64,000 bases of DNA from an uncultured Collinsella sp. GTDB lineage: Bacteria > Actinomycetota > Coriobacteriia > Coriobacteriales > Coriobacteriaceae. The notes under the pieces were generated by a model. The model was given only the letters and a program-made list of their open reading frames with translations. It searched no databases and was not told the origin of the DNA. Made by a program: the position numbers and the translations under genes. Position 1 is the first letter of the stretch. Each line of letters begins with the position of its first letter. Shown piece after piece: positions 50,645 through 59,018 of this stretch. The stretch covers positions 62,001 to 126,000 of the forward strand of contig CAUCKA010000001.1 in NCBI GenBank assembly GCA_958443265.1. Reading direction: 5' to 3'.

Positions 50645-50675
50645 AATACGCCCGGCGCTCCGTCGGGCGTATTCT
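50645..50675 (+). terminator. Terminator after isocitrate dehydrogenase
   Basis: AATACGCCCG (50645-50654) pairs with CGGGCGTATT (50663-50672), then CTATT. Confidence 0.65.
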
Positions 50676-50711
50676 ATTGAGGACTATGTTTCCTAACAAG
50701 GAGTAACTGAT

Positions 50712-51797
50712 ATGGGTCTGATTCAAAAGAAGGACGAGAAGGACGAGATCGACGGCATCCAGATCATCGAGCGCGGCGAAGGCCCCGACGGTGATGAGGA
50801 CAAGAAGATCGACCTGGTCGCCGGCACGTCTGCCGAACATATTGCCGCCGGCACGACCGCCGAGGAGGAGGACGCTCGCCTGGAGGCAAAGATCGCCGCG
50901 GACGCTGCCGACGAGAACCTCATGCCCGAGGAGCAGGACGAGGACGACGACTCCGATGGCGGCGATCATGCATCCAAGCACAAGAAGACGATGATTGCCG
51001 CCTTTGTGGTCGCTATCGTGATCGCTGCTGTGGTCGGCTTCTTTATCGGCAACGGTGGTTTTGGCAGCAAGGGCGTCGGCTCGGCGACCCTCACCGAGGA
51101 CCAGCTCGATTCGACCGTGGCAAGCTACAGCTACAACGGCAAGAAGAGCGACATCACCGCGCGCGAGGCCATCGAGAGCCAGTACAGCCTCGACACCGTC
51201 AAGGATGGCGATGGCAACTACACCGCTCCCTCTGCCGACGTCATCCTGTCCTACGTGCGCAACAAGATTCTGCTCGATGCTGCCGAGGAAGAGGGCATCA
51301 CCGTCTCTTCTAAGGAGATGAAGAAGTACGCCGAGGATTCCATCGGCACCTCCGACTACAAGACCATGGCCACGCAGTACGGCGTGGCCAAGGACCAGGC
51401 CAAGCAGATCGTCCGTCAGTCCGCTACGCTGCAGAAGCTCTACAAGAAGAAGGTGGGCGACAGCTCCGCAAGCATGCCGACTGCTCCGACCGAGCCTTCT
51501 GACGGCAACGAGGAGACCGCGAGCAAGGACTACGCCGACTACATCATCAACCTTGCCGGCGATGAGTGGGATAGCTCAAAGGGCACTTGGAAGGATGCCG
51601 ACGGCACCTATGCCAAAGCCTTTGCCGATGATGCCTTTACGGCCGATAGCGCCACCTACAAGCAGGCCATGACCGCCTATTACACTGCTTACCAGCAGTA
51701 TTCTTCGCAGGCTTCGAGCGCCAGCTCCAAGTGGACCGAGTATGCCAACGGCCTGTACGCCAAGGCCAACATCAGCATCTACGGCCTGTTTGCGTAA
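50712..51797 (+). CDS. SurA-N-like membrane-anchored chaperone-type protein
   Basis: 361 residues. An acidic cytoplasmic N-terminal part of about 95 residues, one membrane helix (about 96-116, MIAAFVVAIVIAAVVGFFIG), then an outside domain with the SurA/PrsA N-terminal chaperone pattern (ADVILSYVRNKILLDAAEEEGITVSSKEMKKYAEDSIG). No complete parvulin (PPIase) domain is seen, so it would act as a holdase without isomerase activity. The end is Ser/Ala/Tyr-rich. Single gene. Confidence 0.7.
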   Translation: MGLIQKKDEKDEIDGIQIIERGEGPDGDEDKKIDLVAGTSAEHIAAGTTAEEEDARLEAKIAADAADENLMPEEQDEDDDSDGGDHASKHKKTMIAAFVVAIVIAAVVGFFIGNGGFGSKGVGSATLTEDQLDSTVASYSYNGKKSDITAREAIESQYSLDTVKDGDGNYTAPSADVILSYVRNKILLDAAEEEGITVSSKEMKKYAEDSIGTSDYKTMATQYGVAKDQAKQIVRQSATLQKLYKKKVGDSSASMPTAPTEPSDGNEETASKDYADYIINLAGDEWDSSKGTWKDADGTYAKAFADDAFTADSATYKQAMTAYYTAYQQYSSQASSASSKWTEYANGLYAKANISIYGLFA

Positions 51798-51842
51798 AGA
51801 TCTGTCTGAGCTACCGAGCGCGTAGCTAAAAAATCTGAATAA

Positions 51843-51879
51843 GCCCGCTAGAACGGATGTCGTTCTAGCGGGCTATTTG
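51843..51879 (+). terminator. Terminator of the SurA-like gene
   Basis: AGCCCGCTAGAAC (51843-51855) pairs with GTTCTAGCGGGCT (51863-51875), then ATTTG. The convergent XRE gene begins its end at 51911. Confidence 0.8.
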
Positions 51880-51910
51880 CGTTTGGGCGCTGGTGACTAC
51901 ATTATGCCTA

Positions 51911-52147
51911 TTAATCTTTAAGTCCAAAGAGGTTATCGGCTTCATCGTCAGGCATATATTCCAGCACATCGCCCGGTTGGCAGTCGAGTGCCCGGCATAT
52001 CGCGTCAAGAGTTGAAAAGCGCACGGCAGAAACCTTGCCCGTCTTGATACGCGACATATTGACCTGGGAGATACCCACGCGTTCCGCAAGCTCCTTGGAT
52101 GAGATCTTGCGTTCGGCGAGCATGCGGTCGAGCCGCAGAATAATCAT
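51911..52147 (-). CDS. XRE-family transcriptional regulator
   Basis: 78 residues. A single helix-turn-helix of the YozG/Cro type: LDRMLAERKISSKELAERVGISQVNMSRIKTGKVSAVRFSTLDAIC, then LDCQPGDVLEYMPD. It follows the DUF2975 gene on the same strand after 27 bp; this two-gene unit recurs in firmicutes and actinobacteria and probably regulates itself. Confidence 0.88.
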   Translation of the reverse strand: MIILRLDRMLAERKISSKELAERVGISQVNMSRIKTGKVSAVRFSTLDAICRALDCQPGDVLEYMPDDEADNLFGLKD

Positions 52148-52174
52148 GGATTCCCCCTAGAGCAACTCGTCATC

Positions 52175-52795
52175 TTATATTTGCAGGATACACCCGTACT
52201 GGAAGACGCTGGCAATCAGGCTAATAATCAGGCCAGCAAAGAGCATAGAGGCGTCGAGCAGCTGGCCGCCAAGCGCATCCGTAAAGCTGCCGCCAAATCC
52301 TGAGAGTATTAGCCCCGTGACTATGGCACTAAAAAGTTTCACGGCGGCGCCGCCGATAAGGAACAAATGTCCTACTTGACGTAGTATGCGGATACATTCG
52401 AGGTCAAAGGGCCTGCCCGCCTTTTCAATGGCGGAGAAAAACCTGTATGCGCTTAGCACAATGGCAAGCGCAAGGCATGTCATCATGGCGCTCCCTATGA
52501 CAGTATGACCGTCGTGCGCGACAAGCATAAGAGGGGTCTGTTCATTGGCGCCGACGAGAGCGAGACATGGCCCTTCGCCGGCATTAAGCTCTACGGATTG
52601 GAGGCAGAACCCTTGGGAGAGGCTAGGCAATATGAGTAGAAGGTCGATTGCAATGACTGCGAGGAGTCCCAGAGCGAGCGCTACGGCGGTGCAGATTGTG
52701 GCCCATTTGCAGATGTGAGCGAGCTTCCTCAGATCGGCTATTGCCTGTTCGCGGTTGATGGGTTCATTCGATTTGGATACATTCCAGCGGATCAT
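52175..52795 (-). CDS. DUF2975-type membrane protein
   Basis: 206 residues from ATG 52795 (GGAGGAG upstream). Four membrane helices (about 34-56, 98-118, 140-165, 180-202), with the polar segment RFFSAIEKAGRPFDLECIRILRQVG between helices 2 and 3, as in DUF2975 proteins. Function unknown. Paired with the XRE gene. Confidence 0.75.
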   Translation of the reverse strand: MIRWNVSKSNEPINREQAIADLRKLAHICKWATICTAVALALGLLAVIAIDLLLILPSLSQGFCLQSVELNAGEGPCLALVGANEQTPLMLVAHDGHTVIGSAMMTCLALAIVLSAYRFFSAIEKAGRPFDLECIRILRQVGHLFLIGGAAVKLFSAIVTGLILSGFGGSFTDALGGQLLDASMLFAGLIISLIASVFQYGCILQI

Positions 52796-53043
52796 AGCTC
52801 CTCCAACCGATGTCATGGATGATACTTGTATCTTATATCATACTTAATGATAAACGATAAACAATTACAGATTAGAGTAAGTAATGTTTGTGAGACGAAT
52901 AGCGAGAGCTATGGCACATTCAGGGAGTGGCAGTTTGGCGCGCGGGGGATGGACGAGTATTGAAATATCCTGCAACCGCGCAAGTGCTTCATCGAGTCTC
53001 CCCAATTCATCTAGGAAGAAGGCTGCAAACGATTGCAAGTAAC

Positions 53044-53073
53044 CGGTGAACGGTCGAAAACTACCGTTCACCG
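53044..53073. promoter_or_regulatory. Palindromic operator candidate, CGGTGAACGGT
   Basis: CGGTGAACGGT (53044-53054) and ACCGTTCACCG (53063-53073) are perfect complements 8 bp apart. The 14-mer CGGTGAACGGTCGA recurs at 53262-53275. Confidence 0.55.
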
Positions 53074-53223
53074 ATAATTTCTAACCTGGTTCTAACTGGT
53101 ATTAAGTCAAAAAGACCAATTCACAAATCTTCACAATGACCTGCATTTTTTCTACACGCTATATTTAGCCGCCCTACGTTGTTTGGACACAGGAAAAGAT
53201 CCGATCTTTTGCCAAAGCATTTC

Positions 53224-53234
53224 GAAACGGTTTC
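53224..53234. promoter_or_regulatory. LacI/CcpA-like palindrome
   Basis: GAAACGGTTTC is a perfect palindrome around a central G, similar in form to LacI-family or catabolite-repression sites. Confidence 0.35.
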
Positions 53235-53366
53235 AAAACTGCAGGTAGAAGTGTTAACGAGCGGTGAACGGTCGATTTATCACCGTGAGCGGTGCAAAAA
53301 CGTTTTACTGTATGAATCAACGAAAGCGTCCTCTTCTGGGGTGATATAGTGACAACAACACGTCAC

Positions 53367-53380
53367 GTGGTTACTACCAG
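53367..53380. promoter_or_regulatory. Candidate GntR operator upstream of PTS genes
   Basis: TGGTTACTACCAG is identical to the site at 57661-57673 before agaS. TGGT/ACCA half-sites with a short spacer are typical for GntR/UTRA regulators of amino-sugar genes (NagR, DasR, AgaR-like). A second TGGT-type half-site lies at 53388-53396. Confidence 0.6.
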
Positions 53381-53496
53381 TTTAGAAACCACTGGTCTTC
53401 AACGAACGCTTTCCAAGAAGCTTTAAGGGCGAGCGCCCGCTGGCTTCCGAAAATCATCGGACTCGTATTGCACATACCTTCGGAAGGGAAATTTGA

Positions 53497-53940
53497 ATGG
53501 TTGGCTTTATTCTTACCGGTCATGGACAGTTCGCACCCGGCCTCGCAAGCGCTATCGCTATGGTCGCCGGCGACCAGCCCGCTTTTACCGTCGTTCCTTT
53601 TGAGGGCGACCAGGCTGCTTCCTACGGTGAGGATCTCCGCGCCGCTATCACCGCCATGCGCGAGGAGTGCGATGGTGTGCTCGTCTTTACCGACCTGCTC
53701 GGTGGTACCCCGTTTAACCAGTCGATGATGATTGCCCAGGATGTCGACAATGTCGAGGTTCTGACTGGCACCAACCTTCCCATGGTTATTGAGCTTCTGT
53801 TCCTCCGCGGTAACGCCACGCTCGCCGAGCTTGGCGAGCAGGCCGTGACCGTTGGCCAGACGGGCATCACCGCCCAGACGGTCGCATCCGTTGCCGGCTC
53901 CGAGGAAGAGGATATCTTCGGCGACGAGGACGGCATCTAA
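53497..53940 (+). CDS. PTS mannose/amino-sugar family EIIA component
   Basis: 147 residues. Takes phosphate from HPr on His9 in the motif FILTGHGQFAPGLA and passes it to EIIB. The DGVLVFTDLLGGTPFN motif is typical for EIIA(Man). Length is normal for a separate EIIA. The stop overlaps the start of the yajC-like gene by one base. First gene of the five-gene PTS operon. Confidence 0.93.
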   Translation: MVGFILTGHGQFAPGLASAIAMVAGDQPAFTVVPFEGDQAASYGEDLRAAITAMREECDGVLVFTDLLGGTPFNQSMMIAQDVDNVEVLTGTNLPMVIELLFLRGNATLAELGEQAVTVGQTGITAQTVASVAGSEEEDIFGDEDGI

Positions 53941-54221
53941 TGGCCGATTTCGGAGCCAACGTCCTGAGCTCCTCGGTTGCCCTTTTAGGCCTGCTTGTCG
54001 TCATGGGCTTGATTTACACCATCTGGTCGCAAATCAACATGAAGAAGAAGCAGAAGTACTTCAAGGAGCTGCACACCGAGCTCAAGCCGGGTCAGGAGGT
54101 TCTTTTCGCCGGCGGTATCTACGGAACCGTCAAGGGCATCGAAGGCGAAAAGGTCCAGATCAAAGTCCGATCCGGTGCCGTCGTAGATGTTTCGCGTTAC
54201 GCGATTCAGGAGATCAAGTAA
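53940..54221 (+). CDS. YajC-type protein inside the PTS operon
   Basis: 93 residues: one N-terminal membrane helix (VALLGLLVVMGLIYTIW) and a small basic cytoplasmic part with the YajC pattern NMKKKQKYFKELHTELKPGQEVLFAGGIYGTVKGIEGEKV. YajC normally sits with SecDF; here it lies between EIIA and EIIB of a mannose-family PTS, overlapping EIIA by one base. It may help insert the EIIC/EIID membrane proteins, but this is inference from position. Confidence 0.85.
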   Translation: MADFGANVLSSSVALLGLLVVMGLIYTIWSQINMKKKQKYFKELHTELKPGQEVLFAGGIYGTVKGIEGEKVQIKVRSGAVVDVSRYAIQEIK

Positions 54222-54257
54222 CTGTCGTCAGCAAATAACGAAAGGAAGCTGATCAAC

Positions 54258-54740
54258 ATGGCAGAACCCAACATTCTTCTTACCCGCATCGATAACCGAC
54301 TGGTCCATGGTCAGGTCGCTACCCAGTGGAACTCCACCCTGGGCTCCAACCTCATCCTCGTCGCCAACGACGACGTGTCGACCAACACCATGCGTCAGAA
54401 CCTCATGAAGATGGCCGCTCCCACCGGCGTCGCTACGCGTTTCTTCTCCCTGCAGAAGACCATCGACGTCATCGGCAAGGCGAGCCCGCGCCAGAAGATC
54501 TTCATCGTGGCCGAAACACCGGAAGACGTGCTTACGCTCGTCAAGGGCGGTGTGCCTATAAAGAAGGTAAACATCGGCAACATGCACATGTCGGAAGGAA
54601 AGCGCCAAGTCGCCACCTCCGTCGCAGTTAACGACGAGGATGTCGCTGCGTTTAAAGAGCTGCAGGAATTGGGGGTGGAGTTGGAGATCAGGCGCGTTCC
54701 GAGCACGCCTGTTGAGGACACGAGCAAGCTCTTCTCGTAA
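54258..54740 (+). CDS. PTS mannose/amino-sugar family EIIB component
   Basis: 160 residues with GAAAGGAAG upstream. Carries the phosphate on His17 in RIDNRLVHGQVATQW and transfers it to the sugar in EIIC/EIID. Also has VNIGNMHMSEGKRQV. Length matches separate EIIB proteins of this family (AgaV, ManX-B type). Nearby AgaS and deacetylase genes suggest an N-acetylgalactosamine or galactosamine substrate. Confidence 0.93.
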   Translation: MAEPNILLTRIDNRLVHGQVATQWNSTLGSNLILVANDDVSTNTMRQNLMKMAAPTGVATRFFSLQKTIDVIGKASPRQKIFIVAETPEDVLTLVKGGVPIKKVNIGNMHMSEGKRQVATSVAVNDEDVAAFKELQELGVELEIRRVPSTPVEDTSKLFS

Positions 54741-54830
54741 TCCTCGTGATCCACGTTGTCAGGAGTGAAACCCTGACATTCTGTACGTGAAATCCAAAGT
54801 GCGTACATACATTTTGAAAGGAGGAGCAAG

Positions 54831-55631
54831 ATGGAATACACGATCTTCCAGGTCGCTCTGGTCTTCATCGTCACGTTCGTCGCGGCAATCGACCAGTTTA
54901 ACTTCCTCGAGTCTCTCTATCAGCCCATCGTCACCGGCGCCGTCATCGGTCTTATCCTTGGCGACCTCAACACCGGTCTTCTCGTGGGTGGTACTTATCA
55001 GCTCATGACGATCGGCAACATGCCGATCGGAGGTGCTCAGCCGCCTAACGCTGTTATCGGCGGCATCATGGCAGCCATTCTCGCTATCGCTACGGGCCTT
55101 GAGCCCAACGCGGCAGTCGGCCTCGCCATTCCGTTCGCTCTGCTTGGTCAGCTCGGCGTTACCCTGGTCTTCACGCTTATGTCGCCGCTCATGTCCTCCG
55201 CGGACAACATGGCTCACAACGCTGACACCAAGGGTATCGAGCGTCTGAACTACTTCGCCATGGCTCTGCTCGGCCTGATCTTCGCTGTCGTCGTCACCCT
55301 GTTCTTCATCGCTGGCGCTACCATCGGTCAGACCATCGCTTCCGCCATCCCGACTTGGCTGCAGACCGGTCTGTCCGCTGCAGGCGGCATGATGCGCTTC
55401 GTCGGCTTCGCCGTCCTGCTCAAGGTTATGATGAACCGCGATATGTGGGGCTTCTTCCTCATGGGCTTTGGCCTCGCGCTCATCACCGTTGCCAACGATT
55501 CTCTGGCAACCCCTGCCCTGCTCATCCTCGCTCTCATCGGCTTCGGCATCGCTTTCTGGGACTTCCAGCAGCAGACCGAGCTGAAGGGTGCAGCTGTTTC
55601 TGACGGAGGTGACTTCGAAGATGGCATCTAA
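54831..55631 (+). CDS. PTS mannose/amino-sugar family EIIC component
   Basis: 266 residues, AAAGGAGG upstream. Membrane channel subunit with about seven helices: LVFIVTFVAAIDQFNFLESLYQPIVTGAVIG, the LGDLNTGLLVGGTYQLM motif, and GGAQPPNAVIGGIMA. It works with EIID, whose start overlaps the end of this gene by 11 bp. Confidence 0.93.
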   Translation: MEYTIFQVALVFIVTFVAAIDQFNFLESLYQPIVTGAVIGLILGDLNTGLLVGGTYQLMTIGNMPIGGAQPPNAVIGGIMAAILAIATGLEPNAAVGLAIPFALLGQLGVTLVFTLMSPLMSSADNMAHNADTKGIERLNYFAMALLGLIFAVVVTLFFIAGATIGQTIASAIPTWLQTGLSAAGGMMRFVGFAVLLKVMMNRDMWGFFLMGFGLALITVANDSLATPALLILALIGFGIAFWDFQQQTELKGAAVSDGGDFEDGI

Positions 55632-56703
55632 TGAGTATGTGATCCCGGAGCACTACGAGGATCTCACTCCTGCTCCGCAGCTCGACCAGAAGACCCTCAA
55701 CAAGATGGCTTGGCGCTCCTGCTTCCTGCAGGCCTCGTTCAACTACGAGCGTATGCAGGCCGCTGGCTGGCTCTACTCCATCATCCCCGGTCTGGAGAAG
55801 ATCCACACCAACAAGAACGACCTCGCGGCTTCCATGAGCCACAACCTGGAGTTCTTCAACACCCACCCGTTCCTCGTCACCTTTGTTATGGGTATCGTGC
55901 TTTCGCTCGAGCAGAACAAGGTTGACATCCCCACGATCCGCGCCGTCCGCGTCGCCGCAATGGGCCCGCTCGGTGGTATCGGTGACGCCCTGTTCTGGCT
56001 GACGCTCGTGCCTATCACGGCCGGCATCACCTCCAACATGGCCATCAACGGCAACGCCGCTGCGCCGATCATCTTCCTGGTGATCTTCAACGTCGTCCAG
56101 TTCGCTCTGCGCTTCTGGCTCATGAACTGGTCCTACAAGCTTGGCACCAGCGCTATTGACGCTCTGACTGCCAACATGCAGGCCTTCACGCGTGCCGCTT
56201 CCATCATGGGCGTCTTCGTCGTCGGTTGCCTGGTCGTCACCATGGGTGGCACCCAGATCAACCTCCAGATCCCCAACGGCACCACCCGTGGCCTCTCCGC
56301 TACTACCGTGATCGTCTCCGAGAAGGAGGCCGAGAACTTCACCGCTATGGAGGGCATCGATACCGAGACCGCTGAGGCCGGTACCATCGCCATGACCGAT
56401 GAGGACGGCAACGCCCTCACCGCTTCCGATGCCGACGGCAACGCTGTCGAGTGCGGCGTCACCGATCTGGGCAACGGCATGGAGTCCGTTACCTACGGCA
56501 CCGTCACCGAGGATCCGGTCAACTTCTCCGTTGCCGACACCCTCAACACCATCGTCCCGAAGCTCGTCCCGCTTATGCTTACGCTGCTGCTTTACTACAT
56601 GTTCGCTAAGCACAGCTGGACCCCGACCAAGGGCATTCTGCTGCTCTTCGTCCTGGGCATCCTGGGCGCTGGCCCGCTTGGTCTCTGGCCGAGCATCTGG
56701 TAA
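55621..56703 (+). CDS. PTS mannose/amino-sugar family EIID component with extra domain
   Basis: 360 residues from ATG 55621 (GGAGGTG upstream, inside EIIC). The N-terminal half has the EIID hallmark WRSCFLQASFNYERMQAAGWLYSIIPGLEK and FVMGIVLSLEQNK, then RAVRVAAMGPLGGIGDALFW. Family members have about 260-300 residues; here an extra stretch, roughly 225-305 (EKEAENFTAMEGIDTETAEAG, then Asp/Gly/Thr-rich), lies between a membrane helix and the last helices (IVPKLVPLMLTLLLYYMF). It probably forms an added outside or inside domain. Confidence 0.92.
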   Translation: MASNEYVIPEHYEDLTPAPQLDQKTLNKMAWRSCFLQASFNYERMQAAGWLYSIIPGLEKIHTNKNDLAASMSHNLEFFNTHPFLVTFVMGIVLSLEQNKVDIPTIRAVRVAAMGPLGGIGDALFWLTLVPITAGITSNMAINGNAAAPIIFLVIFNVVQFALRFWLMNWSYKLGTSAIDALTANMQAFTRAASIMGVFVVGCLVVTMGGTQINLQIPNGTTRGLSATTVIVSEKEAENFTAMEGIDTETAEAGTIAMTDEDGNALTASDADGNAVECGVTDLGNGMESVTYGTVTEDPVNFSVADTLNTIVPKLVPLMLTLLLYYMFAKHSWTPTKGILLLFVLGILGAGPLGLWPSIW

Positions 56704-56769
56704 GGCTCTAGCTTGAGGGGTGTGTCCCTACGCGGCTCACACCCCGACCCCTTAAGCCATGTGTATGTT

Positions 56770-56808
56770 AAAAGCCGCGTGCTCGAAAGAGCGCGCGGCT
56801 TTTGTTTT
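56770..56808 (+). terminator. Terminator of the PTS operon
   Basis: AAAAGCCGCG (56770-56779) pairs with CGCGGCTTTT (56794-56803) around a GCTCGAAAGAGC hairpin, then GTTTTC. Confidence 0.9.
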
Positions 56809-56888
56809 CTTGATGATTCGGGTGTTGCGGACTGATAATGCTTAACACCCTAGGTAGTTAGCCGAATTCGAGCAAAAGGGAGGATAGG

Positions 56889-57620
56889 ATGGCGATCGGA
56901 GCGCGTAAGCAACCGCTGTACGATCAGCTGGTCGATATTCTGACCGAAAAGATTGACCATGAATATCGCGCCGGTGACATGATTCCTTCCGAGCGCGAAC
57001 TTTCGGAGCGCTATGGTCTCTCGCGCACTACGGTACGCCTGGCTCTGCAGGAACTGGAGCGTTTAGGACTGGTGGTTCGGCAGCACGGTCGCGGTACCTT
57101 TGTGACCGACCGTTCGGCAAAGGCAACCAATCTTATGCAGTCCTACAGCTTTACCGAGCAGATGCGCGCGATGGGTCGCGACCCCGAGACCACGATTCTC
57201 GATTTTTGCGAGATGGAGGCCGATAAGAATCTGGCCGAGCATATGGGATTACGTATCGGTGATCGCATTTTTAAGCTCAAGCGCCTTCGTTCTGCCGACA
57301 ACATGCCCATGATGGTCGAACGCAGCTATCTACCGGTTCGTCAATTTCTGTCCCTAAAGCGACCGCTGCTGGAGCGCAAGCCGCTTTACGATGTGATTGA
57401 GCAAGACTTTCAGCAAAAGATACGCGTGGCCGAAGAGGAGTTCTATGCGAGCATAGCCCGTCCCACCGACGCCCACCTTTTGGGAATTGTCGAGGGCTCG
57501 CCTGTGCTCGATTTGGTCAGGACTACGTATAACGAGTCAAACGAGGTTGTGGAGTATACACTCTCGGTTGCTCGTGCCGATCAGTTTAAATACAAGGTTT
57601 ACCACCAGCGTAGCAACTAG
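56889..57620 (+). CDS. GntR-family regulator with UTRA domain, amino-sugar type
   Basis: 243 residues, GGGAGG upstream. N-terminal winged helix: PLYDQLVDILTEKIDHEYRAGDMIPSERELSERYGLSRTTVRLALQEL and QHGRGTFVTD. UTRA domain from about residue 85. The style matches NagR/DasR/AgaR-type regulators that bind amino-sugar phosphates. Placed between the PTS operon and agaS, both of which have the same TGGTTACTACCAG site upstream, so it is the likely repressor of both. Confidence 0.9.
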   Translation: MAIGARKQPLYDQLVDILTEKIDHEYRAGDMIPSERELSERYGLSRTTVRLALQELERLGLVVRQHGRGTFVTDRSAKATNLMQSYSFTEQMRAMGRDPETTILDFCEMEADKNLAEHMGLRIGDRIFKLKRLRSADNMPMMVERSYLPVRQFLSLKRPLLERKPLYDVIEQDFQQKIRVAEEEFYASIARPTDAHLLGIVEGSPVLDLVRTTYNESNEVVEYTLSVARADQFKYKVYHQRSN

Positions 57621-57659
57621 TGTCCGCATCGTTTCCATATGGTGATTCTTTGCATTTAA

Positions 57660-57695
57660 CTGGTTACTACCAGATAACCAACTGAAGTGTATAAT
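57660..57695 (+). promoter_or_regulatory. agaS promoter with overlapping GntR operator candidate
   Basis: CTGGTTACTACCAG (57660-57673) ends 16 bp before a perfect TATAAT (57690-57695); the -35 region therefore lies within the palindrome, a good layout for repression. Confidence 0.6.
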
Positions 57696-57734
57696 TGCAC
57701 GTCAGAGGATTACTTCTAGAGAGAGGTATTAGAA

Positions 57735-58901
57735 ATGTTCGAGAAGAGTGTCGAGGAGCTCACCGAGCTCGGCGCCCAGATCACCACGGCCGAGATTGCT
57801 CAGCAGCCCGAGCTTTGGCGTGATACGCTCAACATCTATCGCGAGAACAAGGAGGCCATCGAGGCCTTCCTGGCCGAGGCTCGCGCTATGGGCGAGGGCC
57901 GTCTGTCCGTTGTCTTCACCGGTGCCGGTACGTCCGACTACGTTGGCGATACCTGCGCCCCGTACCTGCGTCACGCTGGCAACACTGATCTCTACGACTT
58001 TAAGCCCATCGCCACGACCGACATCGTGAGCGCTCCGCGCGACTTCCTGCGCGCCGAGGATCCCACGCTCGTGGTTTCCTTTGCCCGCTCTGGCAACAGC
58101 CCCGAGAGCCTTGCTGCCGTTGCCGTTGCCAAGGAGCTCGTCCACAACGTCAAGTTCCTCAACATCACCTGCGCTCCCGAGGGCAAGCTCGCCGTCGAGT
58201 CTGCCGATGATCCCAACGCGCTGACGCTGCTCATTCCGCGCGCCAACGACAAGGGCTTCGCCATGACCGGTTCTTATTCCTGCATGACCCTGCTCTCCAC
58301 CCTTATTTTCGACACTGCCTCTGACGAGCAGAAGGCCGAGTGGGTTGAGACCATCGCCAAGATGGGCGAGGAGGTCATCTCCCGTGAGCCCGAGATCGCC
58401 GATTACCTGGCTGGCGACTTCAACCGCGTGACCTACTTGGGTTCTGGCTCCTTCGGTGGCCTTGCCCAGGAGAGCCAGCTCAAGATCCTCGAGCTCGCTC
58501 ACGGTCTGGTCGCTACTTCCTACGACACCTCCATGGGCTATCGTCACGGACCTAAGTCCTTCGTCGACGATAAGACGCTCGTCTTCGTGTTCGTCAACAA
58601 CGACGCCTACACCCGTCAGTACGACATCGACATCCTCAACGAGATCGGTGGCGACGAGATCGCTCAGCACACCGTTGCCGTTCAGCAGGAAGGTGCCACC
58701 GTCTATGAGGGTGAGTCCTTCACCTTTAAGGGCTACGAGGCACTTCCCGAGGGCTACCTTGCTCTGCCGTTCGTGATGTTTGCTCAGGCTATCAGCCTGC
58801 TCAACTCCGTGCGCGTGGGCAACACGCCCGATACGCCGAGCCCCACCGGTACGGTCAACCGCGTGGTTAAGGGCGTGACGATTCACCCCTTCACCGCTTA
58901 A
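57735..58901 (+). CDS. agaS: SIS-domain sugar isomerase/deaminase, AgaS type
   Basis: 388 residues. Two SIS domains: VVFTGAGTSDYVGDTCAPYL and VVSFARSGNSPESLAAVAVA in the first, VTYLGSGSFGGLAQESQLKILELAHG and YRHGPKSFVDDKTLVFVF in the second. AgaS is a galactosamine-6-phosphate deaminase/isomerase giving tagatose-6-phosphate; related GlmS-like proteins differ by an added glutaminase domain, absent here. Its promoter carries the GntR-type operator shared with the PTS genes. Confidence 0.9.
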   Translation: MFEKSVEELTELGAQITTAEIAQQPELWRDTLNIYRENKEAIEAFLAEARAMGEGRLSVVFTGAGTSDYVGDTCAPYLRHAGNTDLYDFKPIATTDIVSAPRDFLRAEDPTLVVSFARSGNSPESLAAVAVAKELVHNVKFLNITCAPEGKLAVESADDPNALTLLIPRANDKGFAMTGSYSCMTLLSTLIFDTASDEQKAEWVETIAKMGEEVISREPEIADYLAGDFNRVTYLGSGSFGGLAQESQLKILELAHGLVATSYDTSMGYRHGPKSFVDDKTLVFVFVNNDAYTRQYDIDILNEIGGDEIAQHTVAVQQEGATVYEGESFTFKGYEALPEGYLALPFVMFAQAISLLNSVRVGNTPDTPSPTGTVNRVVKGVTIHPFTA

Positions 58902-58919
58902 TCGCGTCCCCCTGTAAGG

Positions 58920-58956
58920 GCGCCCGTCCGCTCATAACGGCGGGCGGGCGCTTTTT
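58920..58956 (+). terminator. Terminator-like hairpin after agaS
   Basis: GCGCCCG (58920-58926) pairs with CGGGCGC (58945-58951), CCG/CGG inside, then TTTTT. Confidence 0.75.
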
Positions 58957-59018
58957 GTTTTACGTGAGCTGGGTATAAGCATCACCACAGTCAACTGCTT
59001 TAGAAGCAAGGAGTGCAT

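Larger units (their letters stand above)
52796..53496. other. Long regulatory region upstream of the PTS operon
   Basis: About 700 bp, more AT-rich than its neighbours. No convincing gene; a 68-codon minus-strand frame (52865-53071) has no ribosome site. It contains a CGGTGAACGGT palindrome (53044-53073), a second copy of CGGTGAACGGTCGA (53262-53275), a GAAACGGTTTC palindrome (53224-53234) and the TGGTTACTACCAG operator (53368-53380). Confidence 0.55.

Noticed and set aside
52865..53071. 68-codon minus-strand frame upstream of the PTS operon
   Set aside because: No ribosome site, no recognisable domain, and it overlaps a palindromic regulatory site.
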